Shown: positions 37,747 to 47,265 of the stretch, in pieces
How the letters are laid out: the number at the start of each line of letters is the position of its first letter
Numbering within the stretch: the first letter of the stretch is position 1
NCBI RefSeq assembly: GCF_029541745.1
Contig: NZ_CP089746.1
Location: forward strand, 6,643,559-6,707,558
Direction of reading: 5' to 3'
DNA length: 64,000 nt
Source: Streptomyces sp. LX-29
GTDB taxonomy: Bacteria; Actinomycetota; Actinomycetes; Streptomycetales; Streptomycetaceae
The notes under the pieces: generated by a model
What the model saw: only the letters and a program-made list of their open reading frames with translations
Told to the model about the DNA's origin: nothing
Database searches by the model: none
Translations under genes and position numbers: made by a program

Positions 37747-38538
37747 AGCCGGAGTCTGGGCCGAATCCGGCGCACGACCGGAGATCAGATCCTGGTGCGC
37801 ACCGGCCGCACGATGACCCCGACGCCGTATGCGATCGCCGTCCGGGAACAGGTGCATGAGCTGCTGCACCAGGTCCAGGGGGTGCTGGCACCGAGCCGTG
37901 AACTCGATCTGGCAACGTTGGAGCGCACTTTCACACTCCGCTGGCACGATTCCCTCATCGCCTTGAGCGGCCCCGCACTGCTCGCGGCCGTGCGCGGACA
38001 GGCGCCGGGCGTGCGATTGCGCTTCGTCGCGGAATCGAGCATCGACACCCCCGAGTTGCGGCGCGGCGAGGTCGACCTGGAGGCGAACGCCAACCGTCCG
38101 AGCGCACCGGACATCCGTGCCGAGAACGTGGGCGAGACCCGCCTCGTCATCGTCGTGAGGCAGGAGCACCCCCTCACCCGCGTCAGGACCGTCACCGCAG
38201 AGCAGTACGCCGCCGCTGAGCACGTCACCGTCTCGCGACGTGGAAACCTCGGCAATGCCCTCGACGACGCCCTCGCGCGGCTCGGCCTCACCCGCCGCGT
38301 GGTGGCGACCGCGCCCACGGAAGCGGCCGCGCTGGAGTTCGCGCGCGGCTCCGATCTCCTGATCAGCGTCCCCGAAGCCACCACGCGCTCAGCGGTCGCC
38401 GACCTCGGCCTGGTCGTGCTCCCCCTCCCGCTCGAACTGCCGTCGGCACCGATATACCTGTCGTGGCATCAGCGCTACGACACCGACCACGCCCACGCCT
38501 GGCTGCGCGGACTGGCGCGAACCGCGCTAGCCATGTGA
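37747..38538 (+). pseudogene. LysR-family regulator lacking the first part of its helix-turn-helix
   Basis: From 37747 the protein begins MSRSLGRIRRTTGDQILVRTGRTMTPTPYA, which is the recognition helix and wing of a LysR domain. The preceding 40 or so residues (the NLLLALDALL-type start and first helices) are absent. The effector domain is intact (RRGEVDLEANA...RPSAPDIRAE, VIVVRQEHPL) to the stop. The gene begins exactly where the divergent phosphatase gene is cut, so both lost their 5' ends in one event. ATG 37747 may still give a protein unable to bind DNA. Confidence 0.8.
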
Positions 38539-38873
38539 GGAGCGTCGCGCTGCCACAGCACGAATACGACGATCAGGATGACGCCGGCGGCGAGGAAGCC
38601 CCATGCCATGGGCGAGCCCCAAGAACGGGACTCGGCATGGGAGAACCCGTAGACCAGGGCAAGCAGCCCGGCCGAGATCGTCGCGGCTCCCGGCAGGCCC
38701 AGCCTCGTACCGGCCTTGTCCCGGGTGTGAGTCACCAGGGCGCGAGCGGTGACCAGGACCGTGAAGGACGGGGCGAGACCCCCCAGGGCGGAGGCGGCGG
38801 CGAAGCCGGCCGCGCGCCCGCGACGCGGTGGCGCGACTCCGTCCTCAGTGACCGCAACGGGTGCGGTGCTCAT
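38475..38873 (-). pseudogene. MFS transporter remnant with internal deletion
   Basis: An N-terminal piece (STAPVAVTEDGVAPPRRG then SALGGLAPSFTVLVTARAL) is fused to a piece from the middle of an MFS exporter (KAGTRLGLPGAATISAGLLALVYGFSHAESRSWGSP with two membrane segments). The helices between them and the C-terminal half are gone. The last part overlaps the LysR gene end and is not protein-like. Confidence 0.72.
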
Positions 38874-38901
38874 GACATGGGCCGGGGATCGGGAGCGTGC
38901 A

Positions 38902-39807
38902 TCAGAAGAGCACGGAGATCTTTCCAGCCAGGCCGCCTTGGAGAAAGCGAGCGTGTGCAGCTTGGATCTCTTGGAGGCTGAAGGTGGAGTGAACGCGCAG
39001 CTGCAGGGAGCCGTCGTCGACGAGCTTGGTCAGGTCGTTCAGCCCCGCACCGTCCTCGCGCACCTGGTTGACGGTAGTACGCACACCACGGGACGACAGA
39101 TCGGGCACCGGACCGGCTTGGGTGGCAATCGACGCGTACCGGCCGCCGTTGGCCACTGCGTTGGTCACGAATGCTCCGAAGGTGTCGAAGACTGCGTCAT
39201 AGTGACGATCTTGCAGAGCATGGCGGTCGGTGGTGACGAGGTCGGCACCGTGGTCGCGGGCGAAGGCGGCCTGCGCATCCCGGGAGATCAGAGCGTCGAC
39301 TTTGGCGCCGCGTGCACGGGCGATTTGCAACGCCAATCCGCCAACTGCCCCCGCGGCACCAGCGATCAGCAGCCGCTCACCGGCCTTGACCTCCAGCCAG
39401 TCCAGCGTCTGCAAGGCTGTCAGTCCGGGAAGCGGCAACGTGGCTGCCTCGGCCAGACTGACTGACTGCGGCGCGGCCGCGACTGCCTGGGCGGGAAGCG
39501 CGACCAGGTCGGCCCAGGTCCCTTGGCCAGCGCTGAGTTGGTGGGACATGGCGATGACACGTTCGCCGGCGCGCAGTCCGGTGTTGCCGCCGGCGACCAC
39601 GATGCCAGCCAGATCCCAGCCGAGCGTCATCGGCAGTGGCGGTGTTCCGTCTCCGATGGCTCCCTCTCGCGTCTTGTCGTCGACGGGATTGATGCTGGTC
39701 GCTACGGTCCGGATCAGTACCTCTCCGGGGCCGGGCTCGGGCTCGGGGGCATCGATTATGTCGAGGACGTCAGGGGTGCCGAAGCGATCAATCTGTATGG
39801 CGCGCAC
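38902..39807 (-). CDS. NADPH-dependent MDR oxidoreductase (zinc-independent quinone-reductase type)
   Basis: A complete 301-residue enzyme: MRAIQIDRFGTPDVLDI start, SINPVDDKTREG, catalytic-domain loops, then the cofactor motif LLIAGAAGAVGGLALQIARARGAKV. It ends RFLQGGLAGKISVLF, typical of the family. No zinc-ligand cysteines are seen. It probably reduces quinones or enones in the cytosol. The 324 bp upstream (39808-40131) contain nothing I can call. Confidence 0.9.
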   Translation of the reverse strand: MRAIQIDRFGTPDVLDIIDAPEPEPGPGEVLIRTVATSINPVDDKTREGAIGDGTPPLPMTLGWDLAGIVVAGGNTGLRAGERVIAMSHQLSAGQGTWADLVALPAQAVAAAPQSVSLAEAATLPLPGLTALQTLDWLEVKAGERLLIAGAAGAVGGLALQIARARGAKVDALISRDAQAAFARDHGADLVTTDRHALQDRHYDAVFDTFGAFVTNAVANGGRYASIATQAGPVPDLSSRGVRTTVNQVREDGAGLNDLTKLVDDGSLQLRVHSTFSLQEIQAAHARFLQGGLAGKISVLF

Positions 39808-40131
39808 GAAAAGCCCTTCACATGACGGGTCTGACAGCAGGGCCTAACACCAGTGATGATCAAGGGATTCCCCATTCAGCGCCGACTCGCTCGCCGGACA
39901 GCAAGCGACTACCTTCGGTTGCCCGCAGCAGCCACATGGGGCCCAAGAGCACCTTGGCCGTTTTCAAGGATGTTCATCAGGGTGGCGGTGTCGTTCCTGG
40001 GTGCCAGACGTAAGGCGTCCAGCGGGGCGGTCCACGAGCTACGGCCGGGCTTCAGCGCGCAGACGATCGAGTACGGCCACCCGGAACGGCGATGTGCTGG
40101 TCCTTGCCCCGACCGTAGGTGTGACACAGGA

Positions 40132-40464
40132 TCAGGTGTGGGTGTCGGCCGCAGCCGGCACGTGACAGGCGCACGCCGCCGGCTCGGACCGCCCGATGTG
40201 CATGGTGACCAGCTTCGTGAGCCAAGGTGGCGTGTCGATGCCGCGGTAGGAATCGTCCTTCGGAGGGCAGCGATGCAGCTCGCCCGAGTCCAACTCGTAC
40301 AGCTGGTGCTCGATCCGTATGGAGGCGGGCCGCACGTACTTCGGCTCCAGGTCGACGATTTCAGCCCAGCGCATCCCCGTGTACGACTTCAGCGTGCACG
40401 CCACGAACTCGTCATCCGCGTTCCCCGCGCACAAGGCGGTCGCCCTCGCACCCGGCCCGACCAC
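40132..40464 (-). pseudogene. Tyrosine-recombinase (phage-type integrase) relic
   Basis: The frame contains LKSYTGMRWAEIVDLEPKYVRPASIRI, the Arg-I box of tyrosine recombinases (TGMRWAEI), followed by about 40 residues resembling the middle of the catalytic domain (SYRGIDTPPWLTKLV). The catalytic HxxR and Tyr boxes and the N-terminal domain are missing. A trace of a former integrative element, possibly related to the tRNA-Gly scar 29 kb away. Confidence 0.65.
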
Positions 40465-40631
40465 CTCGGCGGTGACACAGCCATGTCGTGGGCACAGGTG
40501 TCTGCGAGGTCGGTCAGGGACCCGCTTGTCGTGGTGCCCGCGTGTTGAGCGAATCCGACCACGGCCACGTCATGCGCCCCGCCCATCCGAGTGAGCGGGG
40601 GAAACCACGCCGAACCGGATAGCCGACAAGC

Positions 40632-41384
40632 TCAGGCCACTTGGGCGGTGGCCGCGAGGACCAACTCGCGCAGGGTGACTCGCTGCGGCTGCTGGTACGC
40701 AAAGCCGATCGCCGTAGCCACGTCTTCCGGGGCGAGCACCTCGATGGAGTCTTTGAAAGCTTGGTAGTCGGCTTTCACCACCTCGTCGGTGGTGTGCGAG
40801 AGCAGCTCCGTCTCCACGGCTCCCGGGGCGATGGTGACGACGCGGACCCCGTGGCCCGCGACCTCCTCGCGCAGGCTCTCGGACATGCCGTGCACGGCGA
40901 ACTTGCTGCCGCTGTAGACCGTGTGGTGGGCGTAGGTCCTGCGGCCCGCGACCGAGCTGACGTTGATCACCGTGCCGCGGCCGCGCTCGATCATGCCGGG
41001 CAGGACCGCACGTACCCCATGGAGCAGACCCCGCACATTGACGTCGAACATCCGATCCCACTCGTCGGCCGGCTGCCTGGCCACCTCGCCCAGCAGCATC
41101 ACGCCCGCGTTGTTGACGATCAGGTCGGTGGGGCCGTAGAGCCCCTCGGCCTCCCGGACGGCCCCGGCCACCGCCTCCGCGTCGGTGACATCGACGGACC
41201 TGGCCACAGTGTCGGGGAGGCCGAGCGCCTCGATCCGCTCCACCCTACGGGCCAGCAGCAGGAGGGGGTGGCCCAGTGCGGAGAGAGTACGGGCGGTGGC
41301 GGCGCCGATGCCCGAGCTGGCTCCGGTGATGACGGCGAGGGGCTTGCCGGCGGTGTTCATGTCGGTGTTCATGTCGGTGTTCAT
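40632..41384 (-). CDS. Short-chain dehydrogenase/reductase (SDR)
   Basis: A classical SDR: cofactor motif ITGASSGIGAATART, NNAGVM, the catalytic Ser in INVSSVAG and Tyr/Lys in VYSGSKFAVHG. It is 250 residues from the first of three in-frame ATG codons at 41384, 41372 and 41360, created by a 12-bp tandem repeat (ATGAACACCGAC); only the first has a well-placed GAGG. Its substrate cannot be predicted. It diverges from a LysR gene 71 bp away that probably regulates it. Confidence 0.92.
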   Translation of the reverse strand: MNTDMNTDMNTAGKPLAVITGASSGIGAATARTLSALGHPLLLLARRVERIEALGLPDTVARSVDVTDAEAVAGAVREAEGLYGPTDLIVNNAGVMLLGEVARQPADEWDRMFDVNVRGLLHGVRAVLPGMIERGRGTVINVSSVAGRRTYAHHTVYSGSKFAVHGMSESLREEVAGHGVRVVTIAPGAVETELLSHTTDEVVKADYQAFKDSIEVLAPEDVATAIGFAYQQPQRVTLRELVLAATAQVA

Positions 41385-41455
41385 GTCCTCAACCTTGATC
41401 GCCCGGCGGACGCCGAACAACGGCCGGTCGCGCAATGATCGATAACCTGACGGTT

Positions 41456-42382
41456 ATGGAACGTCGAGACGTCGAGATTTTCCTGGCCCTCACCGAGGAG
41501 CTGCACTTCGGCCGCACCGCGCGGCGCCTGCACGTGTCGCAGGCCCGGGTCAGCCAGAGCATCAGGCAACTGGAGCGGCGCATAGGCGCGGCGCTCTTCG
41601 AACGGACCAGCAGACGCGTGGAGTTGACGTCGATCGGGCGCCGCCTCGCGGACGACATACGTCCCGGTTACGAGCTGATCAGGGACGGCTTCGAGCGGGC
41701 GGTCGCCGCGGGACGTGGTCTGGCAGAGCCGCTGCGCGTCGGGTTCAGCAGTCCGCTCGCCGGTGAGCTCGTGCTGTTCACCGCCTCCGCGTACCGCGAG
41801 CGGCACCCGGCAGCCGGTGAGGTCCTCCTGCACGAGACCCCGCTCTCCGACCCCTTCGGCCTGCTGCGCTCGGGCGAGCTCGACCTGCTGCTCGCCCAGT
41901 TCCCCGTCGTCGAACCCGATCTGACCACCGGCCCCGTACTGATCTCCGACACCCGCGTGCTGGCCGTCTCCACTCGGCACCCCTTCGCGAAGCGGCCCTC
42001 CGTCCGGGTCGACGACCTCGCCGCGGACAAGGTGCTCAGCCTCTCGGGGCCCGTACCGGACTACTGGCTCGACCATCTCCTGCCGCCCACGACTCCGGCG
42101 GGCCGCCCCGTCGAGCGCGGTGAGCGGGCGGCGACCCGGCAGGAGCTCCTCGCCTTGGTCGGGGCGGGGCGCGGGGTGCATCCGGCCGCCGCACACGAGG
42201 TCAGGTACTACGCCCGGCCGAATATCGCGTACGTCCCATTCGATGACGCTCCCCCGCTGGAGTACGGCCTGGTCTGGCAGGCTGCGGCGGACACGGGCCG
42301 CATCCGCGCCTTCGCCGAGGCGGCCGTGGAGACGGTACAGCGGCAGGGCGGCCCGGGGGATGTCTGCGCAGAGTGCCGCTGA
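41456..42382 (+). CDS. LysR-family transcriptional regulator
   Basis: ATG 41456 (MERRDVEIFLALTEELHFGRTARRLHVSQARVSQSIRQLERRIG...) gives a complete helix-turn-helix followed by a standard effector domain, 308 residues. It diverges from the SDR gene and most likely controls it in response to an SDR substrate, as is common for such pairs. Confidence 0.93.
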   Translation: MERRDVEIFLALTEELHFGRTARRLHVSQARVSQSIRQLERRIGAALFERTSRRVELTSIGRRLADDIRPGYELIRDGFERAVAAGRGLAEPLRVGFSSPLAGELVLFTASAYRERHPAAGEVLLHETPLSDPFGLLRSGELDLLLAQFPVVEPDLTTGPVLISDTRVLAVSTRHPFAKRPSVRVDDLAADKVLSLSGPVPDYWLDHLLPPTTPAGRPVERGERAATRQELLALVGAGRGVHPAAAHEVRYYARPNIAYVPFDDAPPLEYGLVWQAAADTGRIRAFAEAAVETVQRQGGPGDVCAECR

Positions 42383-42740
42383 TCCGGCCCAGGTGAGCGA
42401 CCCAGTTCGAGGCACGTTTCGACCCCGTCAGATAGACGACGAGCTTAAGCGATGCGGCGCTCCAGCCGTCGGGGCTCAAGGAAGTACGCGAGTGCGTTGA
42501 GCAGCAGCATGGTCGCGTCGAGGCCGGCTGGATGGGCGGGCGTGCCGGGGCCGGAAGCCCTGCTGACGATGCTGCGGCGCTTGAGGTCTTCGAGAACCTG
42601 TACGACAGATTCATGGGAGGCGAGGGCCAGTCGCCGACCTCACGTATCAGGCAGTACGGCGTTCCCCACCACACGACTATGATCGGCGATCAGGAACTCG
42701 ACGCCTCACCGCCAACCGTGCACGAGCTCGTAAGGCGAAA
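42383..42740. other. Intergenic debris
   Basis: No intact gene. On the minus strand a short C-terminal fragment ends at TAA 42445-42447 (LLLNALAYFLEPRRLERRIA), preceded by sequence that does not continue sensibly in that frame. It is likely the tail of a deleted gene, family not recognised. Confidence 0.45.
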
Positions 42741-42770
42741 CGGGCACCGGCCGGAACCGGCCGGTGCCCG
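42741..42770. terminator. Stem-loop terminator
   Basis: CGGGCACCGGCCGG and its complement form a perfect 14-bp stem around AA, eight bases beyond the stop of the minus-strand CU044_5270-type gene at 42778. Confidence 0.85.
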
Positions 42771-42777
42771 TCATCCG

Positions 42778-43752
42778 TCAGTGTGTTTCGCCGGGCTTGT
42801 CGACGGCCGCCTCGGCCAACGCCGCCACCTCCCAGTCGAACTGCGGATCGGGCCCGAGCCGCGTGGCATCCCAGCCGATCCCTCGGAAGGCATAGGTCTT
42901 GGGGTCCAGGAAGAGGTAATCGGCTGTTTCCTTACCCTGGACCCGGTGGACGTACCTGACGGCCAGGCTGCTCCGGCCGGCGCCGTCGTCGACCCGCTGT
43001 TCCAGCACCTCGACTCCGGGGACGAGGGCGAGTGCCCGGTACAGGGCCGCGTTCAGCTCGGGCGGCAGGGCGACCCCATAGGAGAGGATGTTGGAGATCC
43101 TTCGGAAATCGAGGGCCTTCGGTGGCCCGTTCTTTCCGTCGACGAAGGTGTCGAGGAGGGTGTCGAAGGACGCGTCAGAGTGGACCCGCGCCAGCAACTT
43201 CCGCGGGTCGGTGGGCAGTTTGACGATGTTGTCATACCACTGTTCGTAGGATTTGGGTCCCTCGACCCCGTCGCCGGCGGGCAGGGTCTCGTCCACGACA
43301 ACGATCTTGCCGTGGCGGCGGAAGGCGTACTGCTTCCCGTCGAACCGGCTCCAACCCTCGTCCTCGAAGTAGTGCGGTGCCCGGACCGCCGACTTGCTGT
43401 AGATCCACTGGTCGGAACGCGGCCGGGTGACCTTGTGGTCCTGCACCGAGTCGGCGGCCCGCTCCATCACCTGGGCCACATTCACGGTCCCCGCCTGGGG
43501 TTCCCGGGTCGCTCCCTGGTCCCCTGACGTGACGACGAGCAGGCCGGCGACCACGCTCGCCGCCACCGCCGCCGGGATCGCCAGCCGCCAGGGCCGCCCT
43601 GACCCGGTCAGCCATCGCGGGGACCGGCCGTGGTCCGGCCCGTCCGCGGCGGCCGCCGCGGCGAGGAGGTCGCGGCGGCCCTGGGCCAACCGTGCGACGC
43701 CGGGCTCCGGCGCCGATGGGCGCATGTCACGTACTGCCTGCAGTTCATCCAT
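42778..43752 (-). CDS. CU044_5270-family membrane-anchored protein, partner of the adjacent ECF sigma factor
   Basis: A 324-residue protein with a cytoplasmic N-terminus of about 55 residues (MDELQAVRDMRPSAPEP...), one membrane segment (AIPAAVAASVVAGLLVV) and a large outer domain (TADYLFLDPKTYAFRGI near the end). This is the layout of CU044_5270-type proteins encoded after ECF sigma genes. Its start overlaps the sigma gene by eight bases. By position it probably restrains or senses for the sigma factor; no zinc anti-sigma motif is visible. Confidence 0.85.
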   Translation of the reverse strand: MDELQAVRDMRPSAPEPGVARLAQGRRDLLAAAAAADGPDHGRSPRWLTGSGRPWRLAIPAAVAASVVAGLLVVTSGDQGATREPQAGTVNVAQVMERAADSVQDHKVTRPRSDQWIYSKSAVRAPHYFEDEGWSRFDGKQYAFRRHGKIVVVDETLPAGDGVEGPKSYEQWYDNIVKLPTDPRKLLARVHSDASFDTLLDTFVDGKNGPPKALDFRRISNILSYGVALPPELNAALYRALALVPGVEVLEQRVDDGAGRSSLAVRYVHRVQGKETADYLFLDPKTYAFRGIGWDATRLGPDPQFDWEVAALAEAAVDKPGETH

Positions 43753-44356
43753 GGGTTGCTACCTCCTGGACAAGAGTGGGGTCGATTCCGCCGAGCGCCT
43801 GACGCATCTTTCTGCGGGCCCGGTTCAGCCGGGACCGCACGGTGCCTACCGGGATCCCGAGCGCCTGGCCGACCTCGTCATAGGTCAGCTCGGCCCAGGC
43901 GATGAGCAGCAGCACATGGCGGTCTCCCGCCGACAGCGCGGCGAGTGCCGCGGCGAGCTGCTTGCCGGACGCCTGCGCGCTGACCCGTCCGTCGATCCGG
44001 TCGGTGTACGACTCGGCCACCGGGTCCACACCCGTACGGGAGAGAGCCCGGTAGGCGCGCACCTCGGCCCTGCGGTGCTTGCCGATCAGGTTGGCGGTGA
44101 TGCCGTACAGCCACGGCAGGGCGTCGGGGCGGCTCAGGTCGTAACCGCCGCGCCGGCGGAAGGCGATGAGAAAGGTGTCGGCGACGATGTCGTCGGCGAG
44201 GTTCTGGCCGAGACGCCGCGTCACATAGCGGTGGATGGTGGCCGCGTGGCGGTCGTAGAGGGTCGCGAAGACCTCCGGGTCCGCCGCGGACTCTTCGATC
44301 AGTGCGGCGTCGTCGGTACGTGCCCGGTCTGGCGCGAGCCGGGAATGGGCGGTCAC
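43745..44356 (-). CDS. ECF RNA polymerase sigma factor
   Basis: GTG 44356 gives 203 residues. Region 2 (FATLYDRHAATIHRYVTRRLGQNLADDIVADTFLIAFRRR...PWLYGITANLIGKHRR) and region 4 (LAALSAGDRHVLLLIAWAELTYDEVGQALGIPVGTVRSRLNRARRKMR) are complete, with a Gly/Ser linker. It is the first gene of a two-gene unit. The 120 bp upstream contain an imperfect dyad (44422-44440) that may be a terminator for the upstream gene. Confidence 0.93.
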   Translation of the reverse strand: MTAHSRLAPDRARTDDAALIEESAADPEVFATLYDRHAATIHRYVTRRLGQNLADDIVADTFLIAFRRRGGYDLSRPDALPWLYGITANLIGKHRRAEVRAYRALSRTGVDPVAESYTDRIDGRVSAQASGKQLAAALAALSAGDRHVLLLIAWAELTYDEVGQALGIPVGTVRSRLNRARRKMRQALGGIDPTLVQEVATHG

Positions 44357-44480
44357 TGATGCTCCGTTCGTTCCGTCGTCCCGGGACTGAACCCCGCCGA
44401 GACGTTCACCCCCTTTTCCCCGAACCCCGGATCCGGGTTCACGGGGGGCGTCGGGCCGCTGGAGCGGGCGGCCGCCCGGG

Positions 44481-44926
44481 TCACGGCGCCAGGTTGAACC
44501 CGCCGTGGCTGCGGGCGAAGCGGAGCGAGTCGTAGAAGCGGTGGGCCTCGGTGCGGCGCTTGTTGCTGGTGAGCTGGACCAGGGTGCAGCCGCGGGCGCG
44601 GGCCCGCTCGATGGCCCAGCGCAGCAGCTCGCAGCCCAGCCCGCCGCCGCGGCGGTCGGCGCGGATGCGGACCGCCTCGATCAGGGCGCGCTCCTCGCCG
44701 CGGCGGCCCAGGCCCGGGATGTAGGTGAGCTGGAGGCAGCCGATGACCGTGCCGTCGCCCTCTCCAGCACGACCATCTCGTTCCGTGGGTCGCTGTCCAC
44801 CGCCTCGAAGGAGCGCGCGTACGCCTCGTCCACCTCGATGGTGGCGGGGTCGATCACCTTCTCCTCGTCCTTGAGCCGGGCGGGGATCGCGGGCAGGTCG
44901 GTGCGGGTGGCGGGGCGGAAATCCAT
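44481..44926 (-). pseudogene. GNAT acetyltransferase, frameshifted
   Basis: The N-terminal half (MDFRPATRTDLPAIPARLKDEEKVIDP...EMVVLE) is in one frame. The second half (GDGTVIGCLQLTYIPGLGRRGEERALIEAVRIRADRRGGGLGCELL...AHRFYDSLRF) is in another, separated by a small deletion at about 44758-44765. Together they make a standard 150-residue GNAT enzyme with an intact acetyl-CoA loop. A sequencing error is a possible alternative to real loss. Confidence 0.78.
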
Positions 44927-45082
44927 GGCCGGAGCATGGCATGCGCGCGACGAGAGAGGCGTGCGGGGAGGCGCCCCACGACACAGACTTTGAAGCCGAC
45001 GCGATGCAGGTCGCGGCGCGTTGCGGTCGTCGCGGCCGAGTTCTGCGGGCCCTGCCCGTTCCGGCGGCTGCCGCACGTGCTG

Positions 45083-47263
45083 TCACCGTACGCGGTGTTC
45101 CTCGAAGGGGGCGGCACGCAGTTCTCCGCGCACTGGAGGCAGGTGTGGTGTGTGGTTGACGAGGCGGGCGGAGTTCCCGACCACGGCGATGCTGCTGGTG
45201 TTGTGGAGCAGGGCGGCGAGGACGGGGTTGATGGTGCCGCCCGCGCCGGCGAGGAGGCCGGTGAGGTTGACGCCGATGGCCAGGCCGTAGTTCTGCCGTA
45301 CGACGCGCAGGGTGTGGCGGCTGAGTTCGACGACGGCGGCGACCTGGCGCAGGTCGTTGCCGGCCAGGGCGATGTCGGCGGTTTCCAGGGCGACGTGGGA
45401 GGAGTGCTCGCCCATGGCGATGCCGACGTCGGCGAGGGCGAGGGCGGGGGCGTCGTTGGTGCCGTCGCCCACCATCGCCACCGTGTGGCCCTCGGCCTGT
45501 AGGTCCCGGATGAGCTGGAGCTTTCCCTCCGGCAGGGCGTGGGCGTGCACTTCGGTGATGCCGAGGGCGTCGGCGACGACCTGCGCGGTCTCCGGGGCGT
45601 CACCGGTGAGCAGGATCAGCCTGCGGACCCCGAGGTCACGCAGCTGGCCGATGACGGTTTCGGCGCCGTCGCGCACGGCGTCGGAGACACCGAGCAGGCC
45701 GATGAGGTCGTCGTCGTGGGCCAGGCAGATCACGGTCTCACCGCCGTGGCGTAGCCGGTCGGTCCAGCCCTGCGCGTTCTCCGTCAGCTCCACACCGTGT
45801 CGGCGCAGCAGGGCGGGGCTGCCCACCAGGAGACGTGTTCCGTCGAGTTCGGCGCGCATGCCCATCCCGAGGACGACTTCGCATGCCTGGTGGATGGGGA
45901 TGTGGAGGCGTTCCTCTTCGGTGCGCGCCACGATGGCCTGGGCGAGGGGGTGCAGGGCGTGCAGTTCTCCGGAGGCGGCCAGGCTCAGGACTTCGTCGGC
46001 GGTGAACCTCTCACTGAGCGTCACCACGCTGGTGACCAGGGGCCGTCCGAAGGTGAGGGTGCCGGTCTTGTCGAAGACGACGACGGTGACCCGTCCGATG
46101 CCCTCCAGGTGGGTGCCGCCCTTGATGAGGGTGCCGCGACGGGCGCCGTTGCCGATGGCGGCGCTGATGGCGGTCGGGGTGGCCAGGCCCGCGGCGCAGG
46201 GGCAGGCGATGAGGAGCATCGTCATCGCGCGCCGGGCGTCGCGGGTGACACCGTAGGTGAGGGCGGCCAGGGCGAAGGAGACGGGGACGAAGCGCCGGGT
46301 GAAGCGGGTGGCGACCGTCTGGATGGGGGCTCGGTCGGTCTGCGCCTCCTCGACGCGGCTGATGATCCGGCCCACGGTGGTGTCGCGCCCCACGGAGTCG
46401 GCACGGACGACGAGTGAGCCGGACGTGAGGATGGTGCCGGCGTAGACGTGGGAGCCGGTGCGGGCGTAGACGGGCAGCGCCTCGCCCGTGACGGCCGCCT
46501 GGTCCACCAGGGCCTCCCCGGAGAGGACGTGCCCGTCCACGGGGATGCGGTGGTGCTCGTACACGGCGACGTCGTCCCCCGGTTCGACGTCCGCGAGCGC
46601 CACCTCGACCTCGACGCCGCCCCGCATGAGCCAGACGCGTTCCTCGCCTATGGTCAGCAGTTCCTCGATGGCGCGGCGGGTGCGGCGCAGGGTGAGGGTC
46701 TGGAGGAACTCCCCGATGTTGAGGAGCCACAGCACGGTCAGGGCGACCACGTTCTCCCGCAGCACCAGAGAGATGACCGTCGCCGCCGAGACCAGCATGT
46801 CCGTGCCGGGCGAGCTACGGCCACGGATCGAGCGCAGGGCGCCCCGGAAGAACGGCAGGCCGGTGAAGACGGTGACCGCGGCGGCGAACCCGGACGAGCC
46901 GACGGACAGCCGGGGCCTGCGCAGCAGGCGGCGCAGCGCGAGGAGCGCGAGAACCGCGCCGCCGACGACCAGTCGGGCGACCTCGCCGGTGGAGGAGTCC
47001 GGCAGGGAGCGAGAGGTCCTGACCGGCGCCGAAGCCGGCGGGGCCTCCTCAAGGGCGGTCACCAGACGGTCGACGTCGAGCTGGTCCGGAGCAACCCAGA
47101 TGATGACGCTCCCGGTTCGGGGGAAGACCCGCAGCGCGCGGAATCCCCCGAGGCCGGTCAGTCGTTCGTCGACCTGGCCGGCGCTGCCGGGGCGGGTCCG
47201 CAGCCAGGGCACGGTCAGCCTGGCCCGTCCTCCGGCCACGGAGCGTACGACCACGCCGGGCAT
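45083..47263 (-). CDS. ctpC: P1B-type metal-transporting ATPase, CtpC-like
   Basis: A 726-residue P-type ATPase: a short N-terminal ferredoxin-like part without CxxC, membrane helices, TGEALPV of the actuator domain, the metal-site CPCAAGLATPTA in helix 6, the phosphorylation motif FDKTGTLTFGRP, ELHALHPLAQ in the nucleotide domain and GDGTNDAPALALADVG. Length and the RRGTLIKGGTHLEGIGR segment resemble mycobacterial CtpC, which moves Mn(II)/Zn(II) outward. ATG 47263 is two bases after the stop of a PacL-type gene, the same pairing as Rv3269-ctpC. It is the final gene of a five-gene metal operon. Confidence 0.88.
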   Translation of the reverse strand: MPGVVVRSVAGGRARLTVPWLRTRPGSAGQVDERLTGLGGFRALRVFPRTGSVIIWVAPDQLDVDRLVTALEEAPPASAPVRTSRSLPDSSTGEVARLVVGGAVLALLALRRLLRRPRLSVGSSGFAAAVTVFTGLPFFRGALRSIRGRSSPGTDMLVSAATVISLVLRENVVALTVLWLLNIGEFLQTLTLRRTRRAIEELLTIGEERVWLMRGGVEVEVALADVEPGDDVAVYEHHRIPVDGHVLSGEALVDQAAVTGEALPVYARTGSHVYAGTILTSGSLVVRADSVGRDTTVGRIISRVEEAQTDRAPIQTVATRFTRRFVPVSFALAALTYGVTRDARRAMTMLLIACPCAAGLATPTAISAAIGNGARRGTLIKGGTHLEGIGRVTVVVFDKTGTLTFGRPLVTSVVTLSERFTADEVLSLAASGELHALHPLAQAIVARTEEERLHIPIHQACEVVLGMGMRAELDGTRLLVGSPALLRRHGVELTENAQGWTDRLRHGGETVICLAHDDDLIGLLGVSDAVRDGAETVIGQLRDLGVRRLILLTGDAPETAQVVADALGITEVHAHALPEGKLQLIRDLQAEGHTVAMVGDGTNDAPALALADVGIAMGEHSSHVALETADIALAGNDLRQVAAVVELSRHTLRVVRQNYGLAIGVNLTGLLAGAGGTINPVLAALLHNTSSIAVVGNSARLVNHTPHLPPVRGELRAAPFEEHRVR

Positions 47264-47265
47264 GA

